Notes under the pieces: model-generated | What the model was told of the DNA's origin: nothing | What the model saw: the letters and a program-made list of their open reading frames with translations, nothing else | The model's database searches: none | Assembly (NCBI GenBank): GCA_036271875.1 | Contig: DATAZU010000035.1 | Span: 1 to 64,000 of the forward strand | DNA: 64,000 nucleotides | Direction of reading: 5' to 3' | DNA from: Galbitalea sp036271875 | GTDB lineage: Bacteria > Actinomycetota > Actinomycetes > Actinomycetales > Microbacteriaceae | Position numbers and translations under genes: made by a program | In this document: positions 23,366 to 32,159 of the stretch, piece after piece | Layout: every line of letters starts with the position of its first letter | Numbering within the stretch: position 1 is the first letter of the stretch

Positions 23366-24235
23366 ATGGTGCTCAAGCTCGACTCAAGACCGGCGATCGT
23401 GTGGCGCGATCCGTTCAGTCTGCAGTTCGGGGTCGAGCCCGTTCGCGCGGTGCTCCGCGAGGTGAGCACGGCGGAGGAACGGATGATCGCGGCGCTCGGC
23501 GCCGGCATCAGCCGGTCGGGTCTCACGATGATCGCACAGGCATCAGGTGCGGGTGAACGCGAGGTCGCGAGTCTGCTCAAACGTCTCGCCGGGCTATTGC
23601 TGCCGGCAGAGGAGCCTCAATCGAACCCCCGCGTCGCGATCACCGGCACCGGACCGACGACGGAGAAAATCGCGGATGCGCTGGCCATTGCCGGCGCTCG
23701 GGTCGAGGTCGGCAGCATTCCGGACGCATCCTGCGACCTCGGCATCGCGGTCGCACACTACGTGCTCGATCCGGAAAGCTACGGATTTTGGCTGCGCCGC
23801 GACCTGCCGCACTTGCCGGTGATCTTCGGCGATGACTCGGTCACGATCGGACCGCTCGTCGAACCGGGCACGACCGCGTGCCTGTACTGCCTTGAGCACT
23901 ATCGGCGCGACGCCGACCCATCCTGGTCTGCGATCGCATCACAGCTGTGGGGCCGTCGGAGCGAATCCGAAACTCCGCTGGCGTCGATCGAGGTTGCGGC
24001 GCGGGTCGCGCGGATGGCGCTTCGACGACTCAAGGGCGGTCGGGCGACAGCCGCGACATCCATCCGTCTCGAGGTCGCGACAGGAAGGGCAGTATCGCGA
24101 ACGTGGCTGCCGCATCCAGATTGCGGGTGCATCGGATTCGCCAGCGCAGTCAGCCTCGAAGGTCCACCAGAAATCGGCTCGGCTCGCGAGAAGGGCCCGC
24201 CCACGACAGTCGCAGCCGTCGCCGCGCTCGAGTAA
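23366..24235 (+). CDS. ThiF-like / cyclodehydratase-scaffold-like protein
   Basis: About 289 residues from the ATG at 23366 (MVLKLDSRPAIVWRDPFS), preferred because the family starts with a pattern such as VLRLDP...LWR. An upstream frame to 23315 adds an unlikely leader within the hairpin. The middle resembles a Rossmann-like E1 fold (RVAITGTGPTTEKIADALA), followed by TACLYCLEHYRRDADPSW and HPDCGC. Proteins of this type are often labelled TOMM precursor leader-peptide-binding protein. The usual E1 CxxC zinc pairs are incomplete and no azole-synthesis partners lie nearby, so a RiPP role is unproven. Its last 86 nt overlap the 3' end of uvrD2 on the other strand. Confidence 0.7.
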   Translation: MVLKLDSRPAIVWRDPFSLQFGVEPVRAVLREVSTAEERMIAALGAGISRSGLTMIAQASGAGEREVASLLKRLAGLLLPAEEPQSNPRVAITGTGPTTEKIADALAIAGARVEVGSIPDASCDLGIAVAHYVLDPESYGFWLRRDLPHLPVIFGDDSVTIGPLVEPGTTACLYCLEHYRRDADPSWSAIASQLWGRRSESETPLASIEVAARVARMALRRLKGGRATAATSIRLEVATGRAVSRTWLPHPDCGCIGFASAVSLEGPPEIGSAREKGPPTTVAAVAALE

Positions 24236-25808
24236 TTCCTACGTAAAGCAGTCGGCGCTCCTCCTCGATACCCTCCGTCGTCCGGGCGTATCCAATCGGC
24301 AGCAGCCCCTCGGAGACTCCGGCGATATAAACCGAGTCCCACTCGAGACCCTTGGCGCTGTGCAGGGTCGCGAGCGTCACCGCACTCATCGTCGGCTCGT
24401 GCTGTCCGGACTGGCGCTCGAGCAGTTCCGCCACGAACTCCTTCAGCGTTGTGCCGGCCGGCGACTCTTCCGCCAGCCCGAGGATCGCATTGAGCGACTC
24501 CCACTTGTCGCGCACCGCGCCGGCAGCCGTGGGCGGATCCTGCGTCCAGCCGAGCGAGCGGAGCACGTCGCTTACGGTCTTAAACAGCGGTTCGTCGACG
24601 ATCGAGATGGATGCCCCCTTGAGCATCATGATCGCCTGCTTTACCTCGCGCAGGTCGAAGAAGCGCGCCGCGCCGCGGATGACCGACGGCACTCCGACGT
24701 CCCCGAGCGCACTCTCGAGCACCGCAGACTGCACGTTGACGCGATACAGGATGGCAATGGTCTCGGGAGCAGCTCCCGCCGCAATCTCCGCCGCGATTGA
24801 GTCCGCGATCGCGCGGGCCTCCGCCCGATCGTTCGGATAGGCCGAGATGGATGGCGCGGGTCCGACCGCTGCCCCGGGCGCAGCGTGTAGGTCGAGCGCG
24901 CCTGCCCGGCCCTGCATGACCCGATTCGCGGCTGCCACGATTGCCGGAGTCGAACGGTAGTTCTGCTCCAGGCGGATGATCGTCGCATCCTGGTGCTGTC
25001 CCGGGAAGCCGAGGAGGTAGTCGGGGGTCGCGCCTGCGAAGGTGTAAATCGTCTGGCTGGCATCACCGACAACACAGACGTCATCGCGATCACCGAGCCA
25101 CAGTTCGAGCAGTTCCTGCTGCAGCGGCGACACGTCCTGGTACTCGTCCACGACGAAGAACCGATACTGCTCGCGAACCTGCTGCGCAACTCGCGGCTCC
25201 GACTCGATCATGCCCGCGGTGACCAGCAGCACGTCCTCGAAGTCGATCTGTTTGCGCTCGTCCTTGACAGTCTCGTATGCCCGCTGCAGGTCGACGATCT
25301 TGTCGATCGTCAGGGTCGGCGGCAGTGGTCGGTGAGCGACCGCGTACTGGTCGAGGGTCAGGCGCGAAACTTTGCGCCACTCGATCTCAGCGGCCGCGTC
25401 GCGCAGGGTCGCTGTATCGAGCTTCAGTCGCAGCGATTCAGCCGCGTGCCCGATCATCCGTCCCTTGCTGTCGAGCAGTCGGGGCGCGGATCCGCCCGCG
25501 ACCTGCGGCCAGAAGTACCCGAGCTGGGACAGCGCGGATGCGTGGAAGGTGCGAGCCGAAACTCCGCCAGCGCCGAGAGCGCGCAGCCGCGAGCGCAGTT
25601 CACCCGCTGCGCGCGCGGTAAAGGTCAGCGCCATGACCCGCCCGGGCGAATACGCACCAGTCGCGACACCGTAGGCGATTCGGTGAGTGATCGCGCGAGT
25701 CTTGCCGGTGCCAGCACCCGCGAGCAGGACGACCGGACCGAGCAGCGCCTCGGCCGCCTGGCGTTGCTGTTCGTCGAGTCCGGCGAGCAGCTCCTCGGCC
25801 GCGCTCAC
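24150..25808 (-). CDS. uvrD2: ATP-dependent DNA helicase UvrD2 (superfamily 1A), short form
   Basis: A 552-residue 3'-5' DNA helicase. Motif I is VLLAGAGTGKT, motif II is FFVVDEYQDVSPLQQ, motif III is VVGDASQTIYTF, motif V is LHSAKGLEWDSV and motif VI is LYVGITRARRRL. The GTG at 25808 overlaps the nudC stop (GTGA). Mycobacterial UvrD2 is about 700 residues with a tetracysteine region and an HRDC domain at the C terminus. Here the protein stops soon after motif VI, so both are missing, and the 3' end overlaps the convergent ThiF-like gene by 86 nt. Helicase activity should remain. Confidence 0.92.
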   Translation of the reverse strand: MSAAEELLAGLDEQQRQAAEALLGPVVLLAGAGTGKTRAITHRIAYGVATGAYSPGRVMALTFTARAAGELRSRLRALGAGGVSARTFHASALSQLGYFWPQVAGGSAPRLLDSKGRMIGHAAESLRLKLDTATLRDAAAEIEWRKVSRLTLDQYAVAHRPLPPTLTIDKIVDLQRAYETVKDERKQIDFEDVLLVTAGMIESEPRVAQQVREQYRFFVVDEYQDVSPLQQELLELWLGDRDDVCVVGDASQTIYTFAGATPDYLLGFPGQHQDATIIRLEQNYRSTPAIVAAANRVMQGRAGALDLHAAPGAAVGPAPSISAYPNDRAEARAIADSIAAEIAAGAAPETIAILYRVNVQSAVLESALGDVGVPSVIRGAARFFDLREVKQAIMMLKGASISIVDEPLFKTVSDVLRSLGWTQDPPTAAGAVRDKWESLNAILGLAEESPAGTTLKEFVAELLERQSGQHEPTMSAVTLATLHSAKGLEWDSVYIAGVSEGLLPIGYARTTEGIEEERRLLYVGITRARRRLRLSWAGPSREPSRFLVDLRG

Positions 25809-26734
25809 CACATCCCGTCGGTGATGGGCTCGCCGAACCACTCCTCAAGAATGGCGTGGGCGATCGACGTCGGGCCGGGCAGAAGCACCTCGCCGCGCGA
25901 TGCGCGCAGTTCGTCGCGGCTGAACCAACGCAACTCAAGGATCTCCGCGCCATCCGGAGTCAGTGTCATCGGATGCTCGGCGTCGACCCGAGCCGTGAAC
26001 CCGAGCATGAGCGAGGCGGGAAACGGCCACGGCTGGCTACCGAGATACACGGGATCGGTCACCCGGATGCCCGCCTCCTCGAACACCTCACGCAGCACGG
26101 CCGCTTCGAGCGACTCCCCCGGTTCGACGAATCCAGCCAGCAGTGAGAAGCGATTGTTCTCCCAGAGCGCGTTCGACCCAAGGAGGATGCGATCGTCGGC
26201 ATCCGTAATCCCCACGATGATTGCGGCGTCCGTTCTCGGGAAGTGCTCGGCGCCGGTGGTCGGATCGCGGCGCACCCACCCACCCTTCTCGATGATCGTC
26301 GGCTCGCCCGTTCTGGGCGAGAACTGGTGTGTGGCATGCCAGTTCAGAATGCCGAGTGCCTCGGTCAGCAGGCCTGCGTCGCGACTGCTCAGGCGGCTGC
26401 CGACGGTTCGCAGGGTCGTCCAGGTCGCGCCGTCGACCTCGAGCACATCCGCAAGCGGGACCGCGACCACGGGAGTAGCAGCGGGTTCCGTCGCGGATGC
26501 GGCGGTCGTGAGCCCCAGATAGACCCGCACCGTCGCTTCGGGAGTCTCGGAAACCGTCAGCAGCCGTAGCGCGCCGTCGGGCGATATCAGAGCGCGGCCA
26601 TCGTGAATCGGAAGGATGCGCGTGGCGGGGTTCGCCCACAGCTCACCGAACAGATCGGGCTTTTCGCGGCTCAAATAGTCGCGATCGACCTCGAATCGCG
26701 ACAGCGGCAGTCGCGACAGGAAGGATTGCGACAT
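25805..26734 (-). CDS. nudC: NADH pyrophosphatase / RNA-deNADding Nudix hydrolase without zinc ribbon
   Basis: About 309 residues from the ATG at 26734. NudC cleaves NAD(H) and NAD-capped RNA to NMN and AMP or 5'-P-RNA. The Nudix box is complete (GFVEPGESLEAAVLREVFEE) and the NudC signature SQPWPFPASLM follows, as required for NAD(H) preference. The zinc-ribbon region reads HQFSPRTGEP and GWVRRDPTTG, so all four cysteines expected there (FC..CG and similar pairs) are absent; the protein probably folds there without metal. Overlaps uvrD2 by 4 nt (same operon) and is divergent from the kinase-like gene. Confidence 0.9.
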   Translation of the reverse strand: MSQSFLSRLPLSRFEVDRDYLSREKPDLFGELWANPATRILPIHDGRALISPDGALRLLTVSETPEATVRVYLGLTTAASATEPAATPVVAVPLADVLEVDGATWTTLRTVGSRLSSRDAGLLTEALGILNWHATHQFSPRTGEPTIIEKGGWVRRDPTTGAEHFPRTDAAIIVGITDADDRILLGSNALWENNRFSLLAGFVEPGESLEAAVLREVFEEAGIRVTDPVYLGSQPWPFPASLMLGFTARVDAEHPMTLTPDGAEILELRWFSRDELRASRGEVLLPGPTSIAHAILEEWFGEPITDGMW

Positions 26735-26802
26735 TCTTGAGGACCTTTTCGAAAGGCGTGGCGTACGAGGGATGTTCCAAAGGCTCGACCTACCCTGTGG
26801 AT

Positions 26803-27792
26803 ATGGCTCGATCCCACCTAACACTAGCCGCGCTCGCTACGTCGGCTGTGCCCGGTCTCGACATCGTCGAGACGAGCGCCTTTGGCGCAGGCGGAGGCGA
26901 CTTCGACTGCGCCCTGCTCACCGGCCGAGACGGGCGCCACTGGTTGGTTCGGGTGCCGCGCAACGAGCGCGCGGAGTCCGAACAGTCGGCCGATCTGGTG
27001 GCACTTCGCGCCCTCAGCGCAGGTGTTCGTACGCGTCTGCACTTTTCGGTATCCGCGTTCGCTGGCCAGACGCCGATCAATGGCACACGGGCCATCGTCT
27101 ACGAATTCGTCTACGGTTCGAAGGCGACACTCGCCCAGCTGGATGTCGCGCGAGCCTCGTCCATCGGCCGCGCGGTCGCGGCCATCCACGCGCTGCCAAC
27201 GAGCTTCATCGCGGACTCCGGTTTGCCCGTTTTTACTTCGCTTGAGTGCTTGCGTTCTTGCGTCTCGATTATCGACCGTTCGGCCGCGACCGGACTTGTG
27301 CCTGCCGCGCTGCTGTCCCGCTGGGAGTCGGCAACCGAGGACACCCGGCTCTGGCAGTTCCAGCCGACCGTGATCAACGGGTCGCTCTCGTCGGACTCGG
27401 TGCTCTTCGGCGGCAACGAGGTAACCGGCGTCCTTGACTGGCACGAGCTGCGCGTCGGCGACCCGGCGCGCGATCTTGCCTGGCTGCTCGGATGCCAGGA
27501 CGAATCGGTTCCCGAGGTCGCGTTCGACGCATACAACGAGGCTCGCGGTGGTGCCGATCGTCAGGTGCGCCAGCGCGCGATGCTGTACGCCGAGCTCGAG
27601 CTCGCGAAGTGGCTGCTGCACGGCACAGAGCTTCGCAACACCGACATTGTGGACGACGCGGTCAACCTGCTCGCAGGCCTGGCCGACTCGGTGCGTCGCG
27701 ATGTGCTGCATCCACTAGGCCCTCAGACGATGCCGACCATGGCCGTCGAAGATGTCGAGGACATGCTCGCGCACACGCCGCGCGCAATCTAG
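26803..27792 (+). CDS. Aminoglycoside/choline-kinase-fold protein (APH family)
   Basis: A 329-residue protein from the ATG at 26803. The C-terminal half has the APH pattern with GVLDWHELRVGDPARDLAWL (the DFG-like metal-binding D and downstream block) at about residues 214-233. The catalytic loop normally HGDLxxxN reads INGSLSSDSVLF, so the catalytic Asp and the metal-binding Asn are replaced. Similar proteins in actinobacteria are annotated as macrolide or aminoglycoside phosphotransferases, but this one may be catalytically weak or bind a ligand only. Divergent from nudC. Confidence 0.78.
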   Translation: MARSHLTLAALATSAVPGLDIVETSAFGAGGGDFDCALLTGRDGRHWLVRVPRNERAESEQSADLVALRALSAGVRTRLHFSVSAFAGQTPINGTRAIVYEFVYGSKATLAQLDVARASSIGRAVAAIHALPTSFIADSGLPVFTSLECLRSCVSIIDRSAATGLVPAALLSRWESATEDTRLWQFQPTVINGSLSSDSVLFGGNEVTGVLDWHELRVGDPARDLAWLLGCQDESVPEVAFDAYNEARGGADRQVRQRAMLYAELELAKWLLHGTELRNTDIVDDAVNLLAGLADSVRRDVLHPLGPQTMPTMAVEDVEDMLAHTPRAI

Positions 27793-27809
27793 CTCTTCGT
27801 CGCGAGCAC

Positions 27810-28970
27810 ATGCCAGACCTATCCGATCTCCTCGATCTCGACTCCCTGCTGAGCGAGGACGAGCTCGCCCAACGCCAACGGGTCGCCGAGTTCGTCCAAG
27901 CCAAGATTCGCCCAAACATCGCGGACTGGTTTGAGAACGCGGTGTTTCCGCTCGAGATCGTGCGGGAGCTCGGGTCGCTCGGCGTGCTGGGTATGCAGCT
28001 CGACGGTTACGGATGCGCGGGCCGCAGCGCCGTCGAATACGGTCTCACCGCGCTCGAACTCGAGGCAGGCGACTCAGGCATCCGCACCTTTGTGAGCGTG
28101 CAGGGGTCGCTCGCCATGACGGCCATCCATCGGTTCGGGTCCGAGGAGCAGAAGCAGCGCTGGCTGCCCGAACTCGCCGCGGGCAACGCTATCGCCAGCT
28201 TCGGCCTCACCGAACCGACCGCTGGCTCCGACCCGTCCAGCATGAAAACGTTCGCCCGCCGGGACGGGTCGGACTGGGTGATTACCGGATCGAAGCGCTG
28301 GATCGGCATGGCATCCGTCGCCGCACTGACGGTCATCTGGGCGCAGACCGACAACGGGGTGCGCGGATTCCTGGTCCCGACGGACAGCCCCGGATTTGCC
28401 GCGACACCCATCCCGCACAAGCTCTCGATGCGCGCATCCATCCAGTGCGACATCGACCTCGTCGACGTTCGGCTTCCGGCGGAGGCGCTCCTGCCAGAGT
28501 CGCGCGGCCTGCGCAGCCCGTTCGAGTGCCTGAACGAGGCACGCTACGGCATCATCTGGGGCTCGATGGGAGCTGCCCGCGACAGCTATCTCGCGGCACT
28601 CGACTATGCCAAGACGCGGATCCAGTTCGGCCGCTCACTCGCGAGCCAGCAGCTGACCCAGCGCAAGCTCGTCGACATGGCCCTCGAGATCAATAAGGGA
28701 CTGCTGCTGGCGCTGCACCTCGGCCGACTGAAGGATGCCGGCACGCTGCAACCGCACCAGATCTCGGTCGGCAAGCTCAACAACGCCCGCGAGGCCATCG
28801 CGATCTGCCGAGAAGCACGCACGATCTTCGGCGGCAACGGCATCACGCTGGATTACTCGCCGCTGCGACACGCGAACAACCTGGAGAGCGTGCGCACCTA
28901 CGAGGGTACGGATGAGGTGCACACCCTCGTTCTCGGGAACCACATCACGGGTGAACCCGCCTTTTCCTGA
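27810..28970 (+). CDS. Acyl-CoA dehydrogenase, glutaryl-CoA-dehydrogenase-like
   Basis: A 386-residue FAD enzyme from the ATG at 27810, 17 nt after the kinase-like gene. N-terminal (SEDELAQRQRVAEFV), middle (ASFGLTEPTAGSDPSSM) and C-terminal (FGGNGITLDYSPLRHANNLE) domains are complete. The catalytic base is the Glu in TYEGTDEVHTL. The RYGIIWGSMGAARD block and the LASQQLTQRKLVDMALEI helix are typical of glutaryl-CoA dehydrogenases, which convert glutaryl-CoA to crotonyl-CoA in lysine and tryptophan breakdown. Substrate specificity is inferred from motif similarity only. Confidence 0.88.
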   Translation: MPDLSDLLDLDSLLSEDELAQRQRVAEFVQAKIRPNIADWFENAVFPLEIVRELGSLGVLGMQLDGYGCAGRSAVEYGLTALELEAGDSGIRTFVSVQGSLAMTAIHRFGSEEQKQRWLPELAAGNAIASFGLTEPTAGSDPSSMKTFARRDGSDWVITGSKRWIGMASVAALTVIWAQTDNGVRGFLVPTDSPGFAATPIPHKLSMRASIQCDIDLVDVRLPAEALLPESRGLRSPFECLNEARYGIIWGSMGAARDSYLAALDYAKTRIQFGRSLASQQLTQRKLVDMALEINKGLLLALHLGRLKDAGTLQPHQISVGKLNNAREAIAICREARTIFGGNGITLDYSPLRHANNLESVRTYEGTDEVHTLVLGNHITGEPAFS

Positions 28971-28991
28971 TCGGCGCTGAGGCGGCACAGC

Positions 28992-31900
28992 TCAGTCGAT
29001 CGCGCCGCGCCACCGTTCCACGAGTTCCCGCTCGTCGGACAGGTGGTCGGGGCGAATCGTCTTGTTATCGGCAACGTAGTAGAAGGCCGCATCGATGCGG
29101 GCGGGATCGATGCCTTTCCACTGGGCGTAGGCGAGCCGGTAGAGCGCCAGTTGGAACTGCTTCTCCTCGAGGTCTTTCTCGTCTTTTGGGGCCTTACCCG
29201 TCTTCCAGTCGACGACTTCGAAACGCGGTTCGTCGTCGGAGGACACAGCGTAGACCGCATCGATCTTGCAGATGATGACCTGGCCGTCGAGCACGAGGTG
29301 GATTTCCCGCTCGACCTCGATCGGCGCACGGTTCGCCCACTCGGACTTTTCGAACGTCTCCTGCAGTTTCGCCAGTGCTTCGGCGTCGAACCGCTCGTCG
29401 ACATCCGTCTCCGTTAGCAAAGTGTCGAGCTCTTCGAACGAGCCGCTCACGCCCGCCCGCTGCTCGACCCAGCTGTGGAATAACGTGCCAAGACGGGTCG
29501 CGCGATACGGCTTCTCCGGCATCGGTCGGCGAAGCGACGCGGCGACGGATGCCGGGTCGGTGACAAAATCCTTGAACCGGGATGCGGGAACTCGGCTTGG
29601 CAGAGCGACGCGGGTTGCGGAGTCCAATCGTGCAGCGCGCTCGGCGAGCAGCAGTTCGAGTTCTCCCGCCCATTCGCCCGTCGCATTCGGACTCGCGGCA
29701 CGCACTGCCGCCGCGGCCGCCTCGACCCGCTCTCGTCGACCGCCCAGCGGGTCGGTCGGCCACAGGATGACCTCCACCTCGTCGCCCAACGGGTTCTCTT
29801 CGTACTGTGTTCCAGGCGGCAGTGTACCGATGATCCGCGAGTCGGCCAGCTCGACCAGGAACGGGCTCGGGCCACGCGGCTTGGTTTGAGTGGACCAGTA
29901 CGAACCGCTCAGCAGCAGTGCGTGCCGGGCGCGGGTAACAGCGACATACGCGAGCCGCCGCTCCTCGAACTCGTGACGCTCGCGCACCAGAGTCGTGAAT
30001 TCGCTGCGCGCATCCAGTAGCTGCTTGCGGTTGTCATGACCTCGCCAGAAAAACTCGGGAAGCTCGTTCCTGTCGCCGCGGAAGGGCCACGGTAGCTGCC
30101 CAAACGCGAGCCAGCCGTTGTACCCCTCGCGGGGCTTGGTTGGCAGTTCCTCGTCGACCAGGCGCGGAACGACCACCGCATCCCACTCGAGTCCCTTTGC
30201 GCCATGGATCGTGAGGATCTGCACGGTTCCGGGTTCGGGGTCCTCCGGCCGCGGCGACAGGCCGTCTCGCCACTCGGCCTCGCGCAGCCAGCCGAGAAAG
30301 CCGCCGAGAGTCGCAGAATCATCTACTGCGATGTAACCGGACAGCGCGTCGAAAAACGCCTCCTTGTTTGCTCCCCCGAGCGGCAGGTGCTCGTTCGCGA
30401 CGACCTCGATGTCGAGGCGCAGTTCCTGTTCAACGAGGGTCACGAAGTCCAGAAGATCGAGCGCGGTGCGTGAGCGCAACCACGCGAACGTGCGACCAGC
30501 CTCACGGAGGCGCTCAACTCCGACATCGCTGAACTCGGCCAGCTGTGAGTGCCCGGCCGCAGCTGTAGCGAGAAAGTCGAGCGCGTCGACAATCGAACCG
30601 CCTTCACCCTCGGCAACCGAATTGCGCAGCTTGTCTGTCACGTCGCCTGGCAGCGGCTGCTGCGCCAGGTCACGTTTTGCCAGCCAGGATGCCACGCGTC
30701 TCAGGAACCGCAGATCGCGAACGCCGATCCGCCAGCGCGATCCCGCCAGCAATCGAATGAGTTCGTTGCCTGCGCTCGGGTTGCTCACAACCGTCAACGC
30801 ACTGACCAGATCGGCGATTTCCGGTGTCGCCAGCAGGCCGCCGACGCCGAGCACATGAAACGGCACGTCATGCTTTCGCAGTGCCTCCAGGAAATAGGGC
30901 TGGCTCTTACGTGCGCGGAACAGCATTGCTGCTGTCGGAGGCTCGCCATCCGCCCCATCGAGGGTTGCAAGCTGGTGCTTCAGCCACAGCGCCGCACTCT
31001 CGGCCTCCGCGACCACAGACTCCTCGAACGTGACATCCACTGTTCGCTCGGTTGCCTGCGGGCCGGGAACGAGACGCTCGACGTGCACCCGGGTGTGCGG
31101 GAGCAGCGGCTCCACGAGCGCATTGGCGACCGTCAGGATGTCGTGACCGTTGCGCCAGCTCGTCGAGAGGTTGAAGCCGAGCGCCGAACCGGCCGCGAAC
31201 TGCGTACCGAACGACTCAAGATTTGCCGCGCTGGCTCCGCGCCAGCCGTAGATCGACTGGTTAGGGTCGCCAACAGCCATGACCGGATGCCCCCCGAACA
31301 GCTCTGCGAGCAACCAGGTCTGCACGACGCTGGTGTCCTGGTACTCGTCGAGCAGGACGACCTTGAACTGATCGCGAAACTCGGTGCGAATTCGCGGGGA
31401 CCCACGCACGATCTGCAGCGCGAGCGCCACCTGGTCGGAGAACTCGATGAACCCGCGACGCCGCTTGGCCTCGGCAAACTGTTCCGCGAGATCGAGCAGC
31501 ACGTCGAGACCGCCCACCGTTTTGGCGAGGGATGCCGCATCCTCGTAGGCGTACCGGCCGACGCCCGGGAGATCGACGAGCGCGGCGAAGTCGGCCGCGA
31601 AGGCGCGCACGTCGGTCGGATCGACGATGTTCTCTGCGACGGCGGCATTCAGCGCAAGGACCGCCTTCGTCACGTCGTCGACGCGCTTGTCGAGTTGGAC
31701 CAGGCGCTCGTCGCGGCTCGCGATAACGAGTGATCGGGCAAGCTGCCAGGCCGAAGCGGAGCCGAGAACTTCTCCGTCGCTCTCGCGTCCGATGAGCATG
31801 GCGTTGTCCCGATAGATCGCATTCGCGAAGGCGTTGTACGTCGACACCTGCGGAGCCTCGAACGCGTCGTAATCGTCGGCAACGAGCCCGGCGTTGGCCA

Positions 31901-32159
31901 GCTGCTGGATGCGGGTACGGATGCGGCCGGACAGCTCCCCCGCCGCCTTTCGAGTGAAGGTGAGCCCGAGAATCTCACTCGGGCGAACACGTCGATTAGC
32001 GAGCAGCCAGAGCACCCGATTCGCCATTGTTTCGGTCTTACCACTGCCTGCTCCAGCGACGACAAGCGCCGGTGCGAGCGGAGCCTCGATGACAGCGATC
32101 TGCTCGTCCGTCGGACGTGGTCGTCCGAGGGCATCGGCGATCTCGATCGCGTCAGTCAC
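28992..32159 (-). CDS. adnB: AdnB-like helicase-nuclease subunit
   Basis: A 1055-residue UvrD/RecB-type subunit. The motor has motif I (VVAGAGSGKTE, about residues 33-43), motif II (VVLLDEYQDTSVVQTWLL), motif III (AVGDPNQSIYGWRGA), motif V (IHGAKGLEWDAVVV) and motif VI (AYVAVTRARHALLLS). The C-terminal 180 residues are a RecB-family PD-(D/E)XK nuclease with KIDAVY, EVVDWKTGKAP and QLALYRLAY. AdnA-AdnB heterodimers resect double-strand breaks in actinobacteria. It overlaps adnA by 8 nt with a GTG start, so the two are coupled. The pair occupies the conserved place after nudC/uvrD2. Confidence 0.9.
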   Translation of the reverse strand: MTDAIEIADALGRPRPTDEQIAVIEAPLAPALVVAGAGSGKTETMANRVLWLLANRRVRPSEILGLTFTRKAAGELSGRIRTRIQQLANAGLVADDYDAFEAPQVSTYNAFANAIYRDNAMLIGRESDGEVLGSASAWQLARSLVIASRDERLVQLDKRVDDVTKAVLALNAAVAENIVDPTDVRAFAADFAALVDLPGVGRYAYEDAASLAKTVGGLDVLLDLAEQFAEAKRRRGFIEFSDQVALALQIVRGSPRIRTEFRDQFKVVLLDEYQDTSVVQTWLLAELFGGHPVMAVGDPNQSIYGWRGASAANLESFGTQFAAGSALGFNLSTSWRNGHDILTVANALVEPLLPHTRVHVERLVPGPQATERTVDVTFEESVVAEAESAALWLKHQLATLDGADGEPPTAAMLFRARKSQPYFLEALRKHDVPFHVLGVGGLLATPEIADLVSALTVVSNPSAGNELIRLLAGSRWRIGVRDLRFLRRVASWLAKRDLAQQPLPGDVTDKLRNSVAEGEGGSIVDALDFLATAAAGHSQLAEFSDVGVERLREAGRTFAWLRSRTALDLLDFVTLVEQELRLDIEVVANEHLPLGGANKEAFFDALSGYIAVDDSATLGGFLGWLREAEWRDGLSPRPEDPEPGTVQILTIHGAKGLEWDAVVVPRLVDEELPTKPREGYNGWLAFGQLPWPFRGDRNELPEFFWRGHDNRKQLLDARSEFTTLVRERHEFEERRLAYVAVTRARHALLLSGSYWSTQTKPRGPSPFLVELADSRIIGTLPPGTQYEENPLGDEVEVILWPTDPLGGRRERVEAAAAAVRAASPNATGEWAGELELLLAERAARLDSATRVALPSRVPASRFKDFVTDPASVAASLRRPMPEKPYRATRLGTLFHSWVEQRAGVSGSFEELDTLLTETDVDERFDAEALAKLQETFEKSEWANRAPIEVEREIHLVLDGQVIICKIDAVYAVSSDDEPRFEVVDWKTGKAPKDEKDLEEKQFQLALYRLAYAQWKGIDPARIDAAFYYVADNKTIRPDHLSDERELVERWRGAID

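Noticed and set aside
24993..26522. A 509-codon plus-strand frame over uvrD2 and nudC
   Set aside because: Crosses two recognised minus-strand genes; no domain seen.
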